Below are positions 8,989 to 17,859 of a stretch of 36,964 bases of DNA, in pieces (position 1 is the stretch's first letter; the number at the start of each line of letters is the position of its first letter). The notes beneath the pieces are model-generated. The model searched no databases. It worked only from the letters and a program-made list of their open reading frames with translations, and was not told the DNA's origin. Made by a program: the position numbers and the translations under genes. Origin of the DNA: CADCWK01 sp964244115 (GTDB taxonomy: Bacteria > Chloroflexota > Chloroflexia > Thermomicrobiales > UBA6265); the NCBI GenBank assembly GCA_964244115.1, contig CAXTHM010000037.1, forward strand, positions 1 through 36,964. Reading direction: 5' to 3'.

Positions 8989-10533
8989 TCAGGGCGCGAT
9001 CGTCATGATCGTCTCTGCGAGGAGTTCGTAGCCGTCATCTCGCAGGAGTCGAACGGTGTAACCGCCCGGTTCGAGCCCGGCCGTGTCGAGCGCGACCGTT
9101 CCGGAGATCGCCGCCTCGGTGTAGGTGTACGTCAGATAGTTGAGCAGGTCCGGGTCACCCTCGGCGTAGAGCGCCACCCAGTCCCAGCGGGAGCCAGGGG
9201 CGTTGGCGAACGTGATCTCTGCCGGGGAACCGACAGCGACGGGTCTGACCGGTGCCGTCAGCGAGGGAAGCGAGCCGGGAGTCACGAGTTCGATCGGTGA
9301 ACGCGTGATGATCCCGTCCGTCTCATCGACGAGAGCGGCCTCGTACCGGCCGGGAACCAGGGTGCCGGTTCCGAACGTGACGCTGCCGTCGATGAAGGTC
9401 TCACGAGGGGTCAGCGCGAACAGGGCGTCTTCCAGCGGAGCGCCGGCCGGGAGCAGGACGATCCGTTCCCCCTCCTCGCCCGAGGCGTGGAACCGGACGG
9501 TGAGGGGGGCGCCGAGGGTAACCGCCCGGTCCGTGACAGCGGCGAACAGCGGCGGCGGCGCGAACCGGACCATGAAGGTCGAGACGACGGCCCGGTGATC
9601 GGACGGGAAGGGCGAGACGGCGATGTCGACGTCTGGGCCGGCGGCCTCGCCGATGATCTGGCTGCCGGTCGCGGTGACGTTGCCGGACGACCAGACGAAG
9701 TCGATCCGGTCGAAGGTCTCGTCGGGCCGGAGCAGCGGGCTCGGGTAGCCGGGCGTCCAGGTCGGTCCGGGCTTGGCGACGAGGTCCGGATGGACCGTGC
9801 GGTACGAATCCGAGAACCCCGCCGCCATCATCGCGGAGCTGGTCGGCCACTCGACCGGGAAGCGGACGGCATCCCGACTCGCCATGGTGGCGCTCGTCCA
9901 ATCTGCGGCCGAAGGCGCGTTGAAGTCGCCTGTGAGGAAGGTCGGGATCCCGGCGGCGATCACCGGTGCCAGCCCGTCGAGCTTCGGCCGGAGCAGCGGC
10001 ATCCGCGTAGTCTGCTCGATCGCCAGCACGTCATCGAGGGCCGCCCCGTCGCGGACGGCTTCCGGCCCGTATGGGTCGGACGGCAGGTGGACGTTCGCGA
10101 TCGCGAAGATCGATCCGGGACGGGGCTGGACGAAGAGGTATGCCCCGTCGGCACCTGGCGGGTCGATCAGCGGAAAGCGGGAGATGACGTGCTGCCGCTC
10201 GTCGAATGACGACCAGCCGAGCTGCGCGGCGATCGCCGGGATCCGCCCTTCGACTTCCTGCAGGCCGACCACGTCGGCCCCGGACAGGCGGATCGCCTCC
10301 ACAACCTTCGAGAGATCGACCTGCTCCCCACCGATCCAGACGTTGAACGTCATGACCCGGATCGTGTCGGTCTGGGTCGTCTCGCCCACCGGCGTCGCCT
10401 CGAACATAGCGTTCGGCGTCGATCCGGATGTCGTATCGCGTTCGGGCGGCGGCGCTGGTTGCGCGAAGGTGGGGAGCGAGAAGGCGATGAGGAGGATGAT
10501 CCCGAGCCCGATCGATGACATCTGACGCGGCAC
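8989..10533 (-). CDS. Secreted endonuclease/exonuclease/phosphatase family protein
   Basis: A 514-residue exported protein. The GTG at 10533 is chosen because GAGGAG lies 6 bases before it. An N-terminal signal peptide ends near TFAQP. The EEP (DNase I-like) domain follows with its usual metal and catalytic motifs: MTFNVW, LQEVEG, IANVHLPSD, LTGDFNAPS, DRIDFVW and SDHRAVVSTF. Residues from about 330 onwards form two beta-rich modules (starting PLTVRFHASGEEGERI and PAEITFANAPGSRWDWVALY) that may bind substrate or carbohydrate. Members of this superfamily act as nucleases, phosphatases or phosphodiesterases, and the sequence does not say which. The gene stands alone, convergent with the Excalibur gene. 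Confidence 0.85.
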   Translation of the reverse strand: MPRQMSSIGLGIILLIAFSLPTFAQPAPPPERDTTSGSTPNAMFEATPVGETTQTDTIRVMTFNVWIGGEQVDLSKVVEAIRLSGADVVGLQEVEGRIPAIAAQLGWSSFDERQHVISRFPLIDPPGADGAYLFVQPRPGSIFAIANVHLPSDPYGPEAVRDGAALDDVLAIEQTTRMPLLRPKLDGLAPVIAAGIPTFLTGDFNAPSAADWTSATMASRDAVRFPVEWPTSSAMMAAGFSDSYRTVHPDLVAKPGPTWTPGYPSPLLRPDETFDRIDFVWSSGNVTATGSQIIGEAAGPDVDIAVSPFPSDHRAVVSTFMVRFAPPPLFAAVTDRAVTLGAPLTVRFHASGEEGERIVLLPAGAPLEDALFALTPRETFIDGSVTFGTGTLVPGRYEAALVDETDGIITRSPIELVTPGSLPSLTAPVRPVAVGSPAEITFANAPGSRWDWVALYAEGDPDLLNYLTYTYTEAAISGTVALDTAGLEPGGYTVRLLRDDGYELLAETIMTIAP

Positions 10534-10701
10534 GGCGGTCTCCTCGGCGATCGACCTCCAGGTGGGTGGCTGGCGTCATGATCGGACAGGAGGCTGCGGA
10601 AAACATCAACAGGACATTCACGATTCCGTGGGGGCTACGGGGAGGGCCAGACCTGGAGCGCGTCAGAGCGACGGCAGGCGGGCGCCGCCGACCGTGGGCA
10701 A

Positions 10702-10727
10702 CGCAAAACCCCCGCCGTAGCGGGGGT
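10702..10727 (-). terminator. Rho-independent terminator after tRNA-Lys
   Basis: On the minus strand an 8-bp stem ACCCCCGC/GCGGGGGT with a 4-base loop (10708-10727) is followed by a short T-run. It lies 10 bases past the 3' end of the tRNA. Confidence 0.8.
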
Positions 10728-10736
10728 CTCATCGGG

Positions 10737-10808
10737 TGAGCCGGGGAGGATTCGAACCTCCAACCAGTTGATTAAGAGTCAAATGCTCTGCCGTTGAGCT
10801 ACCGGCCC
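10737..10808 (-). tRNA. tRNA-Lys (anticodon CTT)
   Basis: The minus strand folds into a full cloverleaf. The acceptor stem is GGGCCGG with CCGGCTC (one G-U), followed by a D arm, an anticodon loop CTCTTAA giving anticodon CTT at 10774-10776, a 5-base variable loop and the T arm GGAGG-TTCGAAT-CCTCC. The discriminator is A, and CCA is not encoded. It reads the AAG codon. One weak pair (U-C) closes the anticodon stem. It has its own promoter and terminator. Confidence 0.93.
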
Positions 10809-10831
10809 ACACTCCCTGCGGAGCAGCGGTA

Positions 10832-10861
10832 AGGGTAGTCGTCTGGCCCGGCACCTGTCAA
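10832..10861 (-). promoter_or_regulatory. Promoter of tRNA-Lys
   Basis: On the minus strand a perfect TTGACA (10856-10861) and TACCCT (10832-10837) are 18 bases apart, placing the transcript start about 15 bases before the tRNA 5' end. The boxes lie in the gap after the gatA stop. Confidence 0.6.
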
Positions 10862-10902
10862 ATCGCATCGCGAGACGGGAGCTGACGAGGCCGGCGCCGC
10901 GA

Positions 10903-12477
10903 TCAGCTCGACCCGACGCTCGTCGGGACCCGCCAGGGACCGAGGCCGTCGAGCGAGGGCCGCTCGCCGCTCTGTGTGGGCTCCGGGAGATTGCGGAACG
11001 CGGGCCACTCGCGGAACCAGCCGGCAGCCTGCTCGTACGTGTGGGCGATCCGGAGCAGATTGGCCTCGTCGAAGGCCCGGCCCAGGAGCTGGAGGCTGAC
11101 CGGCAGGTCGTCACTGAAGCCGCACGGCAGCGACACGCCGGGGATGCCTGCCATGTTCGCGGGGATCGTGAAGACGTCGGCCAGGTACATCTGATAGGGG
11201 TCGTCCAGTCGGGCGCCGACGGCGAACGCGACCGTCGGGCTGGTCGGGCAGGCGATGACGTCGACCTGCTCGAACGCGGCGTCGAAATCCGCCTTGACCA
11301 GCGTCCGGACCTTCTGGGCTTTGACGTAATAGGCATCGTAGTAGCCGCTGCTGAGGGCGTAGGTGCCGAGCACGATCCGGCGCTTGACCTCCGGGCCGAA
11401 CCCCTCCCCGCGGGTCTTCTCATAGGTATCGCGCAGGGTCGGACCGTCGGCGTGGTAACCGAAGCGGACCCCGTCGAAGCGGGCGAGGTTGGCGCTGGCC
11501 TCGGAGGGGGCGGTGATGTAGTACGTCGCGAGGGCGTACTCGGTGTGCGGCAGGCTGATCTCGACGATCTCCGCCCCGAGCGCCGCGAGTCGCGCGATGG
11601 CGGCATCCACCGCGTCGCTGACGCCGCGCTCCATCCCGTCGACGGAGTACTCACGCGCCACGCCGACCCGGACGCCGCGCAGGTCGGTCGCGTTGGCGAC
11701 CGCCGCCGCGGCCATCGGCGGTTCGACCGGGGCGCTGGTGGCGTCCTTCCGGTCCTGCCCGGCGATCGCATCGAGCATGATCGCGGCGTCCTCGACCGTC
11801 CGGGTGAACGGGCCGATCTGATCCAGTGACGAGGCGAAGGCGATCAGCCCGTATCGGGAGACGCGGCCGTAGGTCGGCTTGAGCCCGACGATCCCGCAGA
11901 AGCCGGCCGGCTGGCGGATCGAGCCGCCGGTGTCCGACCCGAGCGACATCGTCGCCAGCCCGGCCGCGACCGCCGCCGCCGGGCCGCCGCTCGAGCCGCC
12001 GGGGACCATCGTCAGGTCCCACGGGTTGCGGGTCGTGCCCCAGGCGCTGAACTCGGTCGAGGAGCCCATCGCGAACTCGTCGGTGTTGGCCTTGCCCAGG
12101 AAGACGCTCCCGGCCGCGCGCAGCTTGGCGACGACCGTCGCGTCGTAGGGCGACCGGTAGCCGCGGAGGATCTTGGAGGCGGCCGTCGTCGGGGCGTCGG
12201 TCGTGACGAGGACGTCCTTGAGCGCGACGGGGATGCCGGTCATCGCGTTGGTCTCGCCCGCCGCGATCCGGGCGTCGGCGGTATCAGCATGGCGCAGGGC
12301 GACGTCGGCGGTGACCTCAATGTAGCTGTGGACGGCGCCATCGAGGTCCGCGATCCGGTCGAGGTGCGCCTGGGTGAGCTCCCGCGATGAGACCTGTCGC
12401 CGGTCCAGCAGGCCACGGGCTTCGGCGGCGGACAGCCAGGTCAGGTCGGTCGTGGTGCCGGGCTTGGGATCGGTCAT
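10903..12477 (-). CDS. gatA: Asp-tRNA(Asn)/Glu-tRNA(Gln) amidotransferase subunit A
   Basis: A 524-residue amidase that releases ammonia from glutamine for the GatB-catalysed conversion of Glu-tRNA(Gln) and Asp-tRNA(Asn). The amidase-signature catalytic triad is visible: Lys in PVALKDVL, the cis-Ser in MVPGGSSGGPAAAVAAG, and the nucleophilic Ser in GSDTGGSIRQPAGFCG. The C-terminus is about 30 residues longer than in many homologues. The ATG at 12477 has GGAGG 11 bases upstream. It is transcribed after gatC with 74 bp between them; gatB is not in the window. GatCAB normally forms a soluble heterotrimer. Confidence 0.95.
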   Translation of the reverse strand: MTDPKPGTTTDLTWLSAAEARGLLDRRQVSSRELTQAHLDRIADLDGAVHSYIEVTADVALRHADTADARIAAGETNAMTGIPVALKDVLVTTDAPTTAASKILRGYRSPYDATVVAKLRAAGSVFLGKANTDEFAMGSSTEFSAWGTTRNPWDLTMVPGGSSGGPAAAVAAGLATMSLGSDTGGSIRQPAGFCGIVGLKPTYGRVSRYGLIAFASSLDQIGPFTRTVEDAAIMLDAIAGQDRKDATSAPVEPPMAAAAVANATDLRGVRVGVAREYSVDGMERGVSDAVDAAIARLAALGAEIVEISLPHTEYALATYYITAPSEASANLARFDGVRFGYHADGPTLRDTYEKTRGEGFGPEVKRRIVLGTYALSSGYYDAYYVKAQKVRTLVKADFDAAFEQVDVIACPTSPTVAFAVGARLDDPYQMYLADVFTIPANMAGIPGVSLPCGFSDDLPVSLQLLGRAFDEANLLRIAHTYEQAAGWFREWPAFRNLPEPTQSGERPSLDGLGPWRVPTSVGSS

Positions 12478-12551
12478 GACGGGCGGAGCCTCCGGGGACG
12501 GATCGGCGTGCGGTTCGGGGTCGGCATCGCTGGTCGTCGTGGTGGGCGGGT

Positions 12552-12854
12552 CTACTCGGGCGTCTCGCCGCCGAGGACGGCCGAGACCTCGAAGAAGCCG
12601 TCGGCCTGCCGGGGCGCGTTGGCCAGCGCGATATCGCGGGGGAGCGACGGCTCGACGACATCCGGTCGCAGCACGTTGGCGAGCGGGATGACCTGAGCCG
12701 TCGGCGCGATGGCCGACGTGTCGACCCGGTTGAGGATCGCGATGTTCTCGAGGATGACGGACAACTGGTCGCGGAGCGACCGCTTCTCGTCGTCGGTCAG
12801 ACTGAGGCGGGCGAGGGACGCCACGGCTTCGACGTCAGTGATGGTGAGCGCCAT
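12552..12854 (-). CDS. gatC: Asp-tRNA(Asn)/Glu-tRNA(Gln) amidotransferase subunit C
   Basis: A 100-residue GatC, the small subunit that wraps around GatA and holds it to GatB. Features are VEAVASLARLSLTDDEK at the N-terminus, the ILNRVDTSAIAPTAQVIP linker, and LRPDVVEPSLPRDIALANAP, all typical of the family. The start ATG at 12854 has GGAGG 4 bases before it. It is first in a gatC-gatA unit and is preceded by a 407-bp leader with strong secondary structure. Confidence 0.93.
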   Translation of the reverse strand: MALTITDVEAVASLARLSLTDDEKRSLRDQLSVILENIAILNRVDTSAIAPTAQVIPLANVLRPDVVEPSLPRDIALANAPRQADGFFEVSAVLGGETPE

Positions 12855-13261
12855 GGGACCTCCGGTGAGCGTCTGTCAGCGACGGGCTGACCGCGGTGGT
12901 TGCGCCGTTTTCCGACATCGGAGTCTACCAGACGGTGGCTTGATCCCCGGTTACCGTTCCGGTCAGCCGCGAGAACACGGGCATGAGGCATCCTGGCACC
13001 TCCCCGAATCGCCACCGTTCTGGTCGGCCGCGGGAACACGGGCACCGTGGCCGCCGTCGGTCTGGAATGACGCGAACTCATCCCACTCCGCGGGCGCCAA
13101 GGAGGTCGTCGTGCGGCCGGGCAGACCGATCGGTAGCGAGAGCGGCTCTCTGGCAAGGCGATCTTTTCCGGGTTTGTCAGCGGACGCCCGGTTCCCGATA
13201 CTGGTACTTCCCGTCCGGACGATCCCAACCAGGACCAGCGACGACCGACAGGTGATGCTTC
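12855..13261 (-). promoter_or_regulatory. Long structured leader upstream of gatC (possible T-box-like element)
   Basis: This 407-bp gap between divergent genes holds no credible gene. Read towards gatC it has: a CGGACG/CGTCCG stem around an AGTACCAG motif (about 13176-13220); CCAGAGAGCC followed by a small hairpin (about 13138-13155); a GGGATGA/TCATTCC hairpin (13064-13084); and a segment of about 31 bases present twice (12957-12986 and 13017-13047). The CCAGAACGGTGGC of the upstream copy can pair over 12 bp with GCCACCGTCTGG near 12928-12939. Such competing pairings are typical of RNA switches. GatCAB operons are known T-box targets, and AGTA, CAGAGAGC and AACGGTGGC resemble T-box landmarks. 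However, the conserved ACCGCGG half of the T-box is absent, so the class is uncertain. The lipoprotein promoter must also lie here, facing the other way. Confidence 0.4.
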
Positions 13262-14605
13262 GTGCTCCATTCTGGCCGACCACACGTAACCGCTCGCCGT
13301 CGTCCCGGTCGCCTGGCGTCCCTGCTCGCCGCCCTGGCACTGGTGACGCTGGTGATCTCCGCCTGTGGTCCGACGGCGACTGATGAGGACGACCGCCGGT
13401 TCGCGAACGACACCCCGCCGCCTCGGGCGACGCCCGCCATGCAGGGCAGCCCGGTCACGTCGCGTCGCGACGGGCCGCCGGTGCCGATCGCCGCGACACC
13501 GGATCTGGCCGGTCTGCTGTCGAGCCCAGCCGTGGCGTCGTCGGCCTTCTTCCTGCTCGATGGCCGGCTGCTGATCGCCGGCGTCGATGGCATCGTCACG
13601 GCGGCCGCGCTGGCTGGACCGGTCTCGGCGCTTTCCGTCGCCCCGGCCGGAGACCGGGCGGCGGTGCTGGTGGAGGCGGTCGCGGGCACAGCCACCCCGC
13701 TGGCGACGCCGGATCAGTCCGCGACCCCAGCCTCGGTCGGTGGTGCGGCGTCGGCTCGCTCGCTGGTCATCGTCGGCGGAGACGGCGCGGTCATCCGGAC
13801 CATCGATGATCTCGATGCCACTCTCGCGGAACAGCCCGAGATCGGCGAGACGATGTCGGGCGGTGACGCCGCCGTTGCCGTGGCGATCGGTCCGACGGCC
13901 GACGACCTGCTGGTGGCCTTTCCTGACGGGCTGCTCGTGCGACTGCTGACGGGAGGCGCGGTAACGGTGGTCCCTGGCAGTGGAAATCTCGCCGACCTCC
14001 GCCAGGTCTCCTGGTCACCGGACGGCGGCTCGCTCGCCATCGTGGCTGCCGACGCCGCTGACGGGATGCCGGCCGTCTTCTACACGGCGCTGCGGGCGGA
14101 TGGGATTGATCCGGTCCGGGTCGCGCCGGCACCCGGCCGGACGACGGGCGACGTGGCCTGGCTGCCGGACAGCCGCGGGCTGGTCTTCGTCGACGCCACC
14201 GGTCCCGTCGGCGCCGAGACGCTCCGCGCGGGTCGTGACCTCTTCCTGACGCCGCTCCGCACCGACCGCCGGACGCTCGTTGCGGCGGCCGGGATCATCG
14301 GACCTGGGGCGGGCGTGGTGGCGTTCGCTGTCAACCCGAACGGCGAGTCGGTCGCCTACACGCTCTACCGGGCCGAGGGGGCCGACGCTCGCTTCAACTC
14401 GCTCTGGGTCGGTGGGATCGACGGCCGGTCGCCGTCCCGATTGACCCTGCCGGACGGTGTCGGGGTATCGGGTCTGGCCTGGACATCGGCCGGTCTGCTG
14501 GTGCTGACGGCGCCAGCCGCGGACGGAGCGGCGCAGGCACTCCTGGTCGAACCTGACGGGGTCGCCCGCCCGGCTGCGGACGCGGGAGCGACACCAGCCG
14601 CCTGA
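13262..14605 (+). CDS. Lipoprotein with beta-propeller-like repeats
   Basis: A 447-residue exported lipoprotein of unknown function. A basic N-terminus (RRRPGR) and hydrophobic core lead to the lipobox ISAC with the lipid-bearing Cys35. Residues from about 85 on form repeating beta-strand units such as LRQVSWSPDGGSLAIV, GDVAWLPDSRGLVFVD and VVAFAVNPNGESVAYTLY. These resemble PD40/TolB-like beta-propeller blades. The GTG at 13262 is preferred because AGGTG lies about 6 bases upstream. It is convergent with dnaX, with only 12 bp between the stops. It probably faces outward on the membrane; ligand and partners cannot be told. Confidence 0.75.
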   Translation: MLHSGRPHVTARRRPGRLASLLAALALVTLVISACGPTATDEDDRRFANDTPPPRATPAMQGSPVTSRRDGPPVPIAATPDLAGLLSSPAVASSAFFLLDGRLLIAGVDGIVTAAALAGPVSALSVAPAGDRAAVLVEAVAGTATPLATPDQSATPASVGGAASARSLVIVGGDGAVIRTIDDLDATLAEQPEIGETMSGGDAAVAVAIGPTADDLLVAFPDGLLVRLLTGGAVTVVPGSGNLADLRQVSWSPDGGSLAIVAADAADGMPAVFYTALRADGIDPVRVAPAPGRTTGDVAWLPDSRGLVFVDATGPVGAETLRAGRDLFLTPLRTDRRTLVAAAGIIGPGAGVVAFAVNPNGESVAYTLYRAEGADARFNSLWVGGIDGRSPSRLTLPDGVGVSGLAWTSAGLLVLTAPAADGAAQALLVEPDGVARPAADAGATPAA

Positions 14606-14617
14606 TCCGATCCGTCC

Positions 14618-16816
14618 TCAATCCACCCTGGCGAGCGGGTCGGGAATCTCCTCGGCGTCGAAGATCGTCCGGGCCGCTTCGACGAGACGATTCTCCTCTT
14701 CGAGGCTAAGCGCGTCGTCGGTCGCATCGTGCCGTCCGGATGCGGTTGCCCACTCCGGGTCGGGTTCGGGCTCGGCCGCTACCTCCGCCGATCCGGATGC
14801 ATCGGCGTCATCGGTGCTGGGTCGTGATGAGCGCTGGTTCGATCGCGGCGTCGGCTCCGGTACCGGGGCATACGTCGGCGAGGGGATGACGACTGGCGCC
14901 GGCGGGGCGACCGTCGCGTCGCCCGGCTCGCCCTTGAGAACGGTCCGGACCCGGACCGGTGTGCCGACCCGCTTGCCGATGGCCGACTCGACGACCTGCT
15001 TGACCTCGTCCTCTTCGAGCCGGTTGCGGTGGAACGGGTAGGCAGCCCGCAGGGTGATCATGTCGCCGTCGACGGCGATCGGATCGACCTCGGCGAGGAG
15101 TGCCTCGATCCGCCGGTTCTGCAGCTTCACGTCCTGCCGGATTCGCCCCCACAGTTCGACCAGCCGCTGGACCGTCACGGTGCCCTGATCGTCCTCGGGT
15201 GCCGGAGGGGCGGAGAGGTTGCCGGGCGGAGGAGTCGTGACCCTGGGAGCTGCCGAAGGTCCAGCCTGAGCGGGAGTCTCCTGCGCTGCCGGTATGTGTT
15301 GGGGCACGGCCGGAGTGGTCTGGGTCTGACTGACACGGGCCGAGGCGTTGCGGACCCGGTCCTTGAGGGATGTTCCGGCCTGCGGCGGTGCCGAGACGGG
15401 GTCCGACTCGCGCATCCACTCCGGCTCGGCCGGCACCTGACTCCGCTCGGAGGCCGGCGCCGGACTCCGCTCGGGGGCCGGCACCTGACTCCGCTCGGGG
15501 GTCGGCGCTGGGGCCGGGCGTGGAGGCGTCGTAACCGGGGCAGCGGCCACCGGTTGTCCCGTCGTGCGGGTGGGGACGGACGCGGTCGCGGCGCCTTCGC
15601 CCATGGCCGGGCGGAGGATGCTCTCGACGATCGCCACCTCGAACGGGAGCTGGGCGATCGAGGCGTGCCGGATCCGGACGTCGGTCTCGCTGAACCGCTG
15701 GGCCATCTTGGCGAGGTCATAGAGGTCGAAGCGGCCGGCCAGCTCCCGGGCGGTCTGGTCGGCGTCCGGTGAGCCACCGGCGAGCTGGTGCATCAGGACG
15801 CGCAGGTAGTTGACCAACTGGCGGTTGAGTTGCCGCGGGTCCTCCCCGGCTTCGACCGCGTTGTTGACGGAACCCAGGGCCGTCGACACGTCGCGGTCCG
15901 CCAGCGCCCGGACGATCGTCTCGACCCGGTCGTTCCGGCTGACACCCATCAGCGCCCGAACGGAGTCGGCGGTGATCCGGGCCGGGCCGGCCGATTCCTC
16001 GCCGGATTCCTGGTAGACGGCGAGCTGATCGAGCAGGCCGAGCGAGTCGCGCAGACTGCCCGTCCCGGCCCGGGCGATCGCCGCCAGGGCGTCGTCGTCG
16101 ACCTCGATCCGCTCGGCCGCCGCGACCGTGCGCAGCCGCGAGATCGCCGCCGGCAGGGCGATCCGGCGGAAGTCGAACCGCTGGCAGCGGGAGACGATGG
16201 TTGCCAGCAGGTCCTCCGGGTCGGTAGTCGCGAGGACGAACTTGGTGTGGGCGGGCGGCTCCTCCAGGGTCTTGAGGAAAGCGTTGCCGGCCGCGCCGGT
16301 GATCTGGTGCGCCTCATCGATGATGTAGAACTTGCTCCGGAGCTGGGTCGGGGCGTACTTGACCCGCTCCCGCAGATCGCGGATATCGTCGATGCCCCGG
16401 TTGCTGGCGGCGTCGATCTCGATCACGTCGGTGGTCGCGCCGGTCGTGATCGCGACGCAGGCGGCGCAGCGGTTGCAGGGTCGGGCCCGCGGGTCCGGGT
16501 CGAGGCAGTTGACGGCCTTGGCGAGCAGCCGGGCGGTGGTCGTCTTGCCGGTGCCGCGCGGCCCGCAGAACAGGTAGGCGTGGGCGACGCGGTCGCGCTC
16601 GACGGCGTTACGCAGCGTCCGGACGATATGCTCCTGCCCGACGAGATCGTCGGCGTCGAAGCTCTGGGGGCGATACCGCCGGTAGAGCGACTGGGTCTGC
16701 GTGGTCGCGGCGGCCCGAGCCACCGGCTGGTCGGCCGGAAGGACCGGCCCGCTGGCGTCGGTCGCGGGGACATCGTCGGCGGGCGGGCCGAAGCCGAGGA
16801 GCATGGGGCCGGTCAC
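14618..16816 (-). CDS. dnaX: DNA polymerase III subunit gamma/tau
   Basis: A 732-residue clamp-loader ATPase that loads the sliding clamp and ties the replisome together. The Walker A motif is GPRGTGKTTTARLLAKA. The four-Cys zinc module is formed around NCLDPDPRARPCNRCAAC. Walker B is FYIIDEAH, and the SRC arginine-finger motif is in IVSRCQRFDF. Domain III and a long Pro/Ala/Ser-rich linker (about 390-510) follow, with APERSQV/PAPERSP-type repeats, then a tau-like C-terminal domain beginning TVQRLVELWGRI. The family core begins at SLYRRYRPQSFD, so there is an unusual N-terminal extension of about 43 residues. The GTG at 16816 has a GGAGGG upstream at long spacing, and an ATG at 16804 is an alternative. 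I see no A-rich slippery site for a gamma form. Confidence 0.95.
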   Translation of the reverse strand: MTGPMLLGFGPPADDVPATDASGPVLPADQPVARAAATTQTQSLYRRYRPQSFDADDLVGQEHIVRTLRNAVERDRVAHAYLFCGPRGTGKTTTARLLAKAVNCLDPDPRARPCNRCAACVAITTGATTDVIEIDAASNRGIDDIRDLRERVKYAPTQLRSKFYIIDEAHQITGAAGNAFLKTLEEPPAHTKFVLATTDPEDLLATIVSRCQRFDFRRIALPAAISRLRTVAAAERIEVDDDALAAIARAGTGSLRDSLGLLDQLAVYQESGEESAGPARITADSVRALMGVSRNDRVETIVRALADRDVSTALGSVNNAVEAGEDPRQLNRQLVNYLRVLMHQLAGGSPDADQTARELAGRFDLYDLAKMAQRFSETDVRIRHASIAQLPFEVAIVESILRPAMGEGAATASVPTRTTGQPVAAAPVTTPPRPAPAPTPERSQVPAPERSPAPASERSQVPAEPEWMRESDPVSAPPQAGTSLKDRVRNASARVSQTQTTPAVPQHIPAAQETPAQAGPSAAPRVTTPPPGNLSAPPAPEDDQGTVTVQRLVELWGRIRQDVKLQNRRIEALLAEVDPIAVDGDMITLRAAYPFHRNRLEEDEVKQVVESAIGKRVGTPVRVRTVLKGEPGDATVAPPAPVVIPSPTYAPVPEPTPRSNQRSSRPSTDDADASGSAEVAAEPEPDPEWATASGRHDATDDALSLEEENRLVEAARTIFDAEEIPDPLARVD

Positions 16817-16976
16817 GATCGGGGAGCCCTCCCGTAGGTGCCGGGGGCAGAATCGCCGGCTGAAGACTGTTCGTACATCGCCCGTGAAGTATACCGGGAC
16901 CGGCGGTCATCGTCCCTCCGGGGTCCGGTCCGGTCCGTCGTCACCATCTCGTTTGGATCCCGTCAGAGGAGAGAGT

Positions 16977-17852
16977 TTGGGCACGCTCTACGTCGTCGCG
17001 ACCCCGATCGGGAACCTGTCCGATATGACGCCCCGGGCGGTCGAGGTCCTCGGTCGCGTCTCGCTGATCGCCGCCGAGGACACTCGCCACACGCTCGGCC
17101 TGCTGCGGCACTTCGGCATCGAGACGCCGCTGCTGAGCTACCACGCCCACAACGAGCGGACCCGGCGGGATCGGCTGCTCGCGGCGCTGGCCGAGGGCGA
17201 TGTCGCCCTGGTCAGTGACGCGGGCACGCCGGCGATCAGCGACCCCGGCAACGACCTGGTCGGGGTCGCGCTCGCGGCCGGGTTCGCGGTCTCCCCGATC
17301 CCGGGAGCGTCGTCGCTGGTGGCGGCGGTCTCGGCGTCCGGGCTCGTGCCGGGTCCGTTCGTCGTCGTCGGGTTCATGGCGCGGGGCGGCCGGGAGCGGG
17401 CGGTCGAGCTGGGCCGGGCGGCGGCGGCCGGGATGCCGCTGGTCCTGTTCGAGGCGCCGAACCGGCTCGTCGAGACGCTCGACTTCCTCCGCTCCGCGCT
17501 GGGCGACCGGCCGGTGACGGTGGCGAGAGAGCTGACCAAGATCCACGAGGAGGTCCGGCATGGGATCATGTCAGTCGTCGCCGACCATTACCGGTCACAG
17601 CCGCCCCGCGGCGAAATCGTGATCGTCGTCGGTGGGGCGGCCGCGACGGCGTCGCGGCCGGACGCGGACGACGACGAGACGGTGATCCGGTCGCTGCTCG
17701 GGACCGGGCTGTCCGTCAGCCAGGCCGCCCGGGAGGCTGCCTCGCTGACCGGGCGGCCTCGGTCCGAGCTGTACGACCTGGCCCGGCGGTTGCGGATAGC
17801 GGATCAGACGCCGGGTGCTCCGGCATGGGACCGACCCGACCAAGGAGGGTGA
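16977..17852 (+). CDS. rsmI: 16S rRNA (cytidine(1402)-2'-O)-methyltransferase
   Basis: A 291-residue SAM-dependent enzyme that methylates the 2'-O of C1402 in the decoding centre of 16S rRNA. Family motifs appear in order: LYVVATPIGNLSDMTPRA, IAAEDTRHTLGLL, ALVSDAGTPAISDPG, SPIPGASSLVAAVSASGL, FEAPNRLVETL and VARELTKIHEE. The TTG at 16977 is chosen because AGAGGAG precedes it by about 6 bases and it puts the conserved first strand at residue 3. The open frame runs further upstream but overlaps dnaX on the other strand. The C-terminal 50 residues carry the usual helical tail. It is divergent from dnaX (160-bp gap) and followed 7 bp later by a small gene. Confidence 0.95.
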   Translation: MGTLYVVATPIGNLSDMTPRAVEVLGRVSLIAAEDTRHTLGLLRHFGIETPLLSYHAHNERTRRDRLLAALAEGDVALVSDAGTPAISDPGNDLVGVALAAGFAVSPIPGASSLVAAVSASGLVPGPFVVVGFMARGGRERAVELGRAAAAGMPLVLFEAPNRLVETLDFLRSALGDRPVTVARELTKIHEEVRHGIMSVVADHYRSQPPRGEIVIVVGGAAATASRPDADDDETVIRSLLGTGLSVSQAAREAASLTGRPRSELYDLARRLRIADQTPGAPAWDRPDQGG

Positions 17853-17859
17853 TTCAGCC

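Noticed and set aside
12963..13340. 124-codon open frame on the minus strand before gatC
   Set aside because: It overlaps the lipoprotein start, has no recognisable family, and its sequence is better explained by RNA secondary structure.
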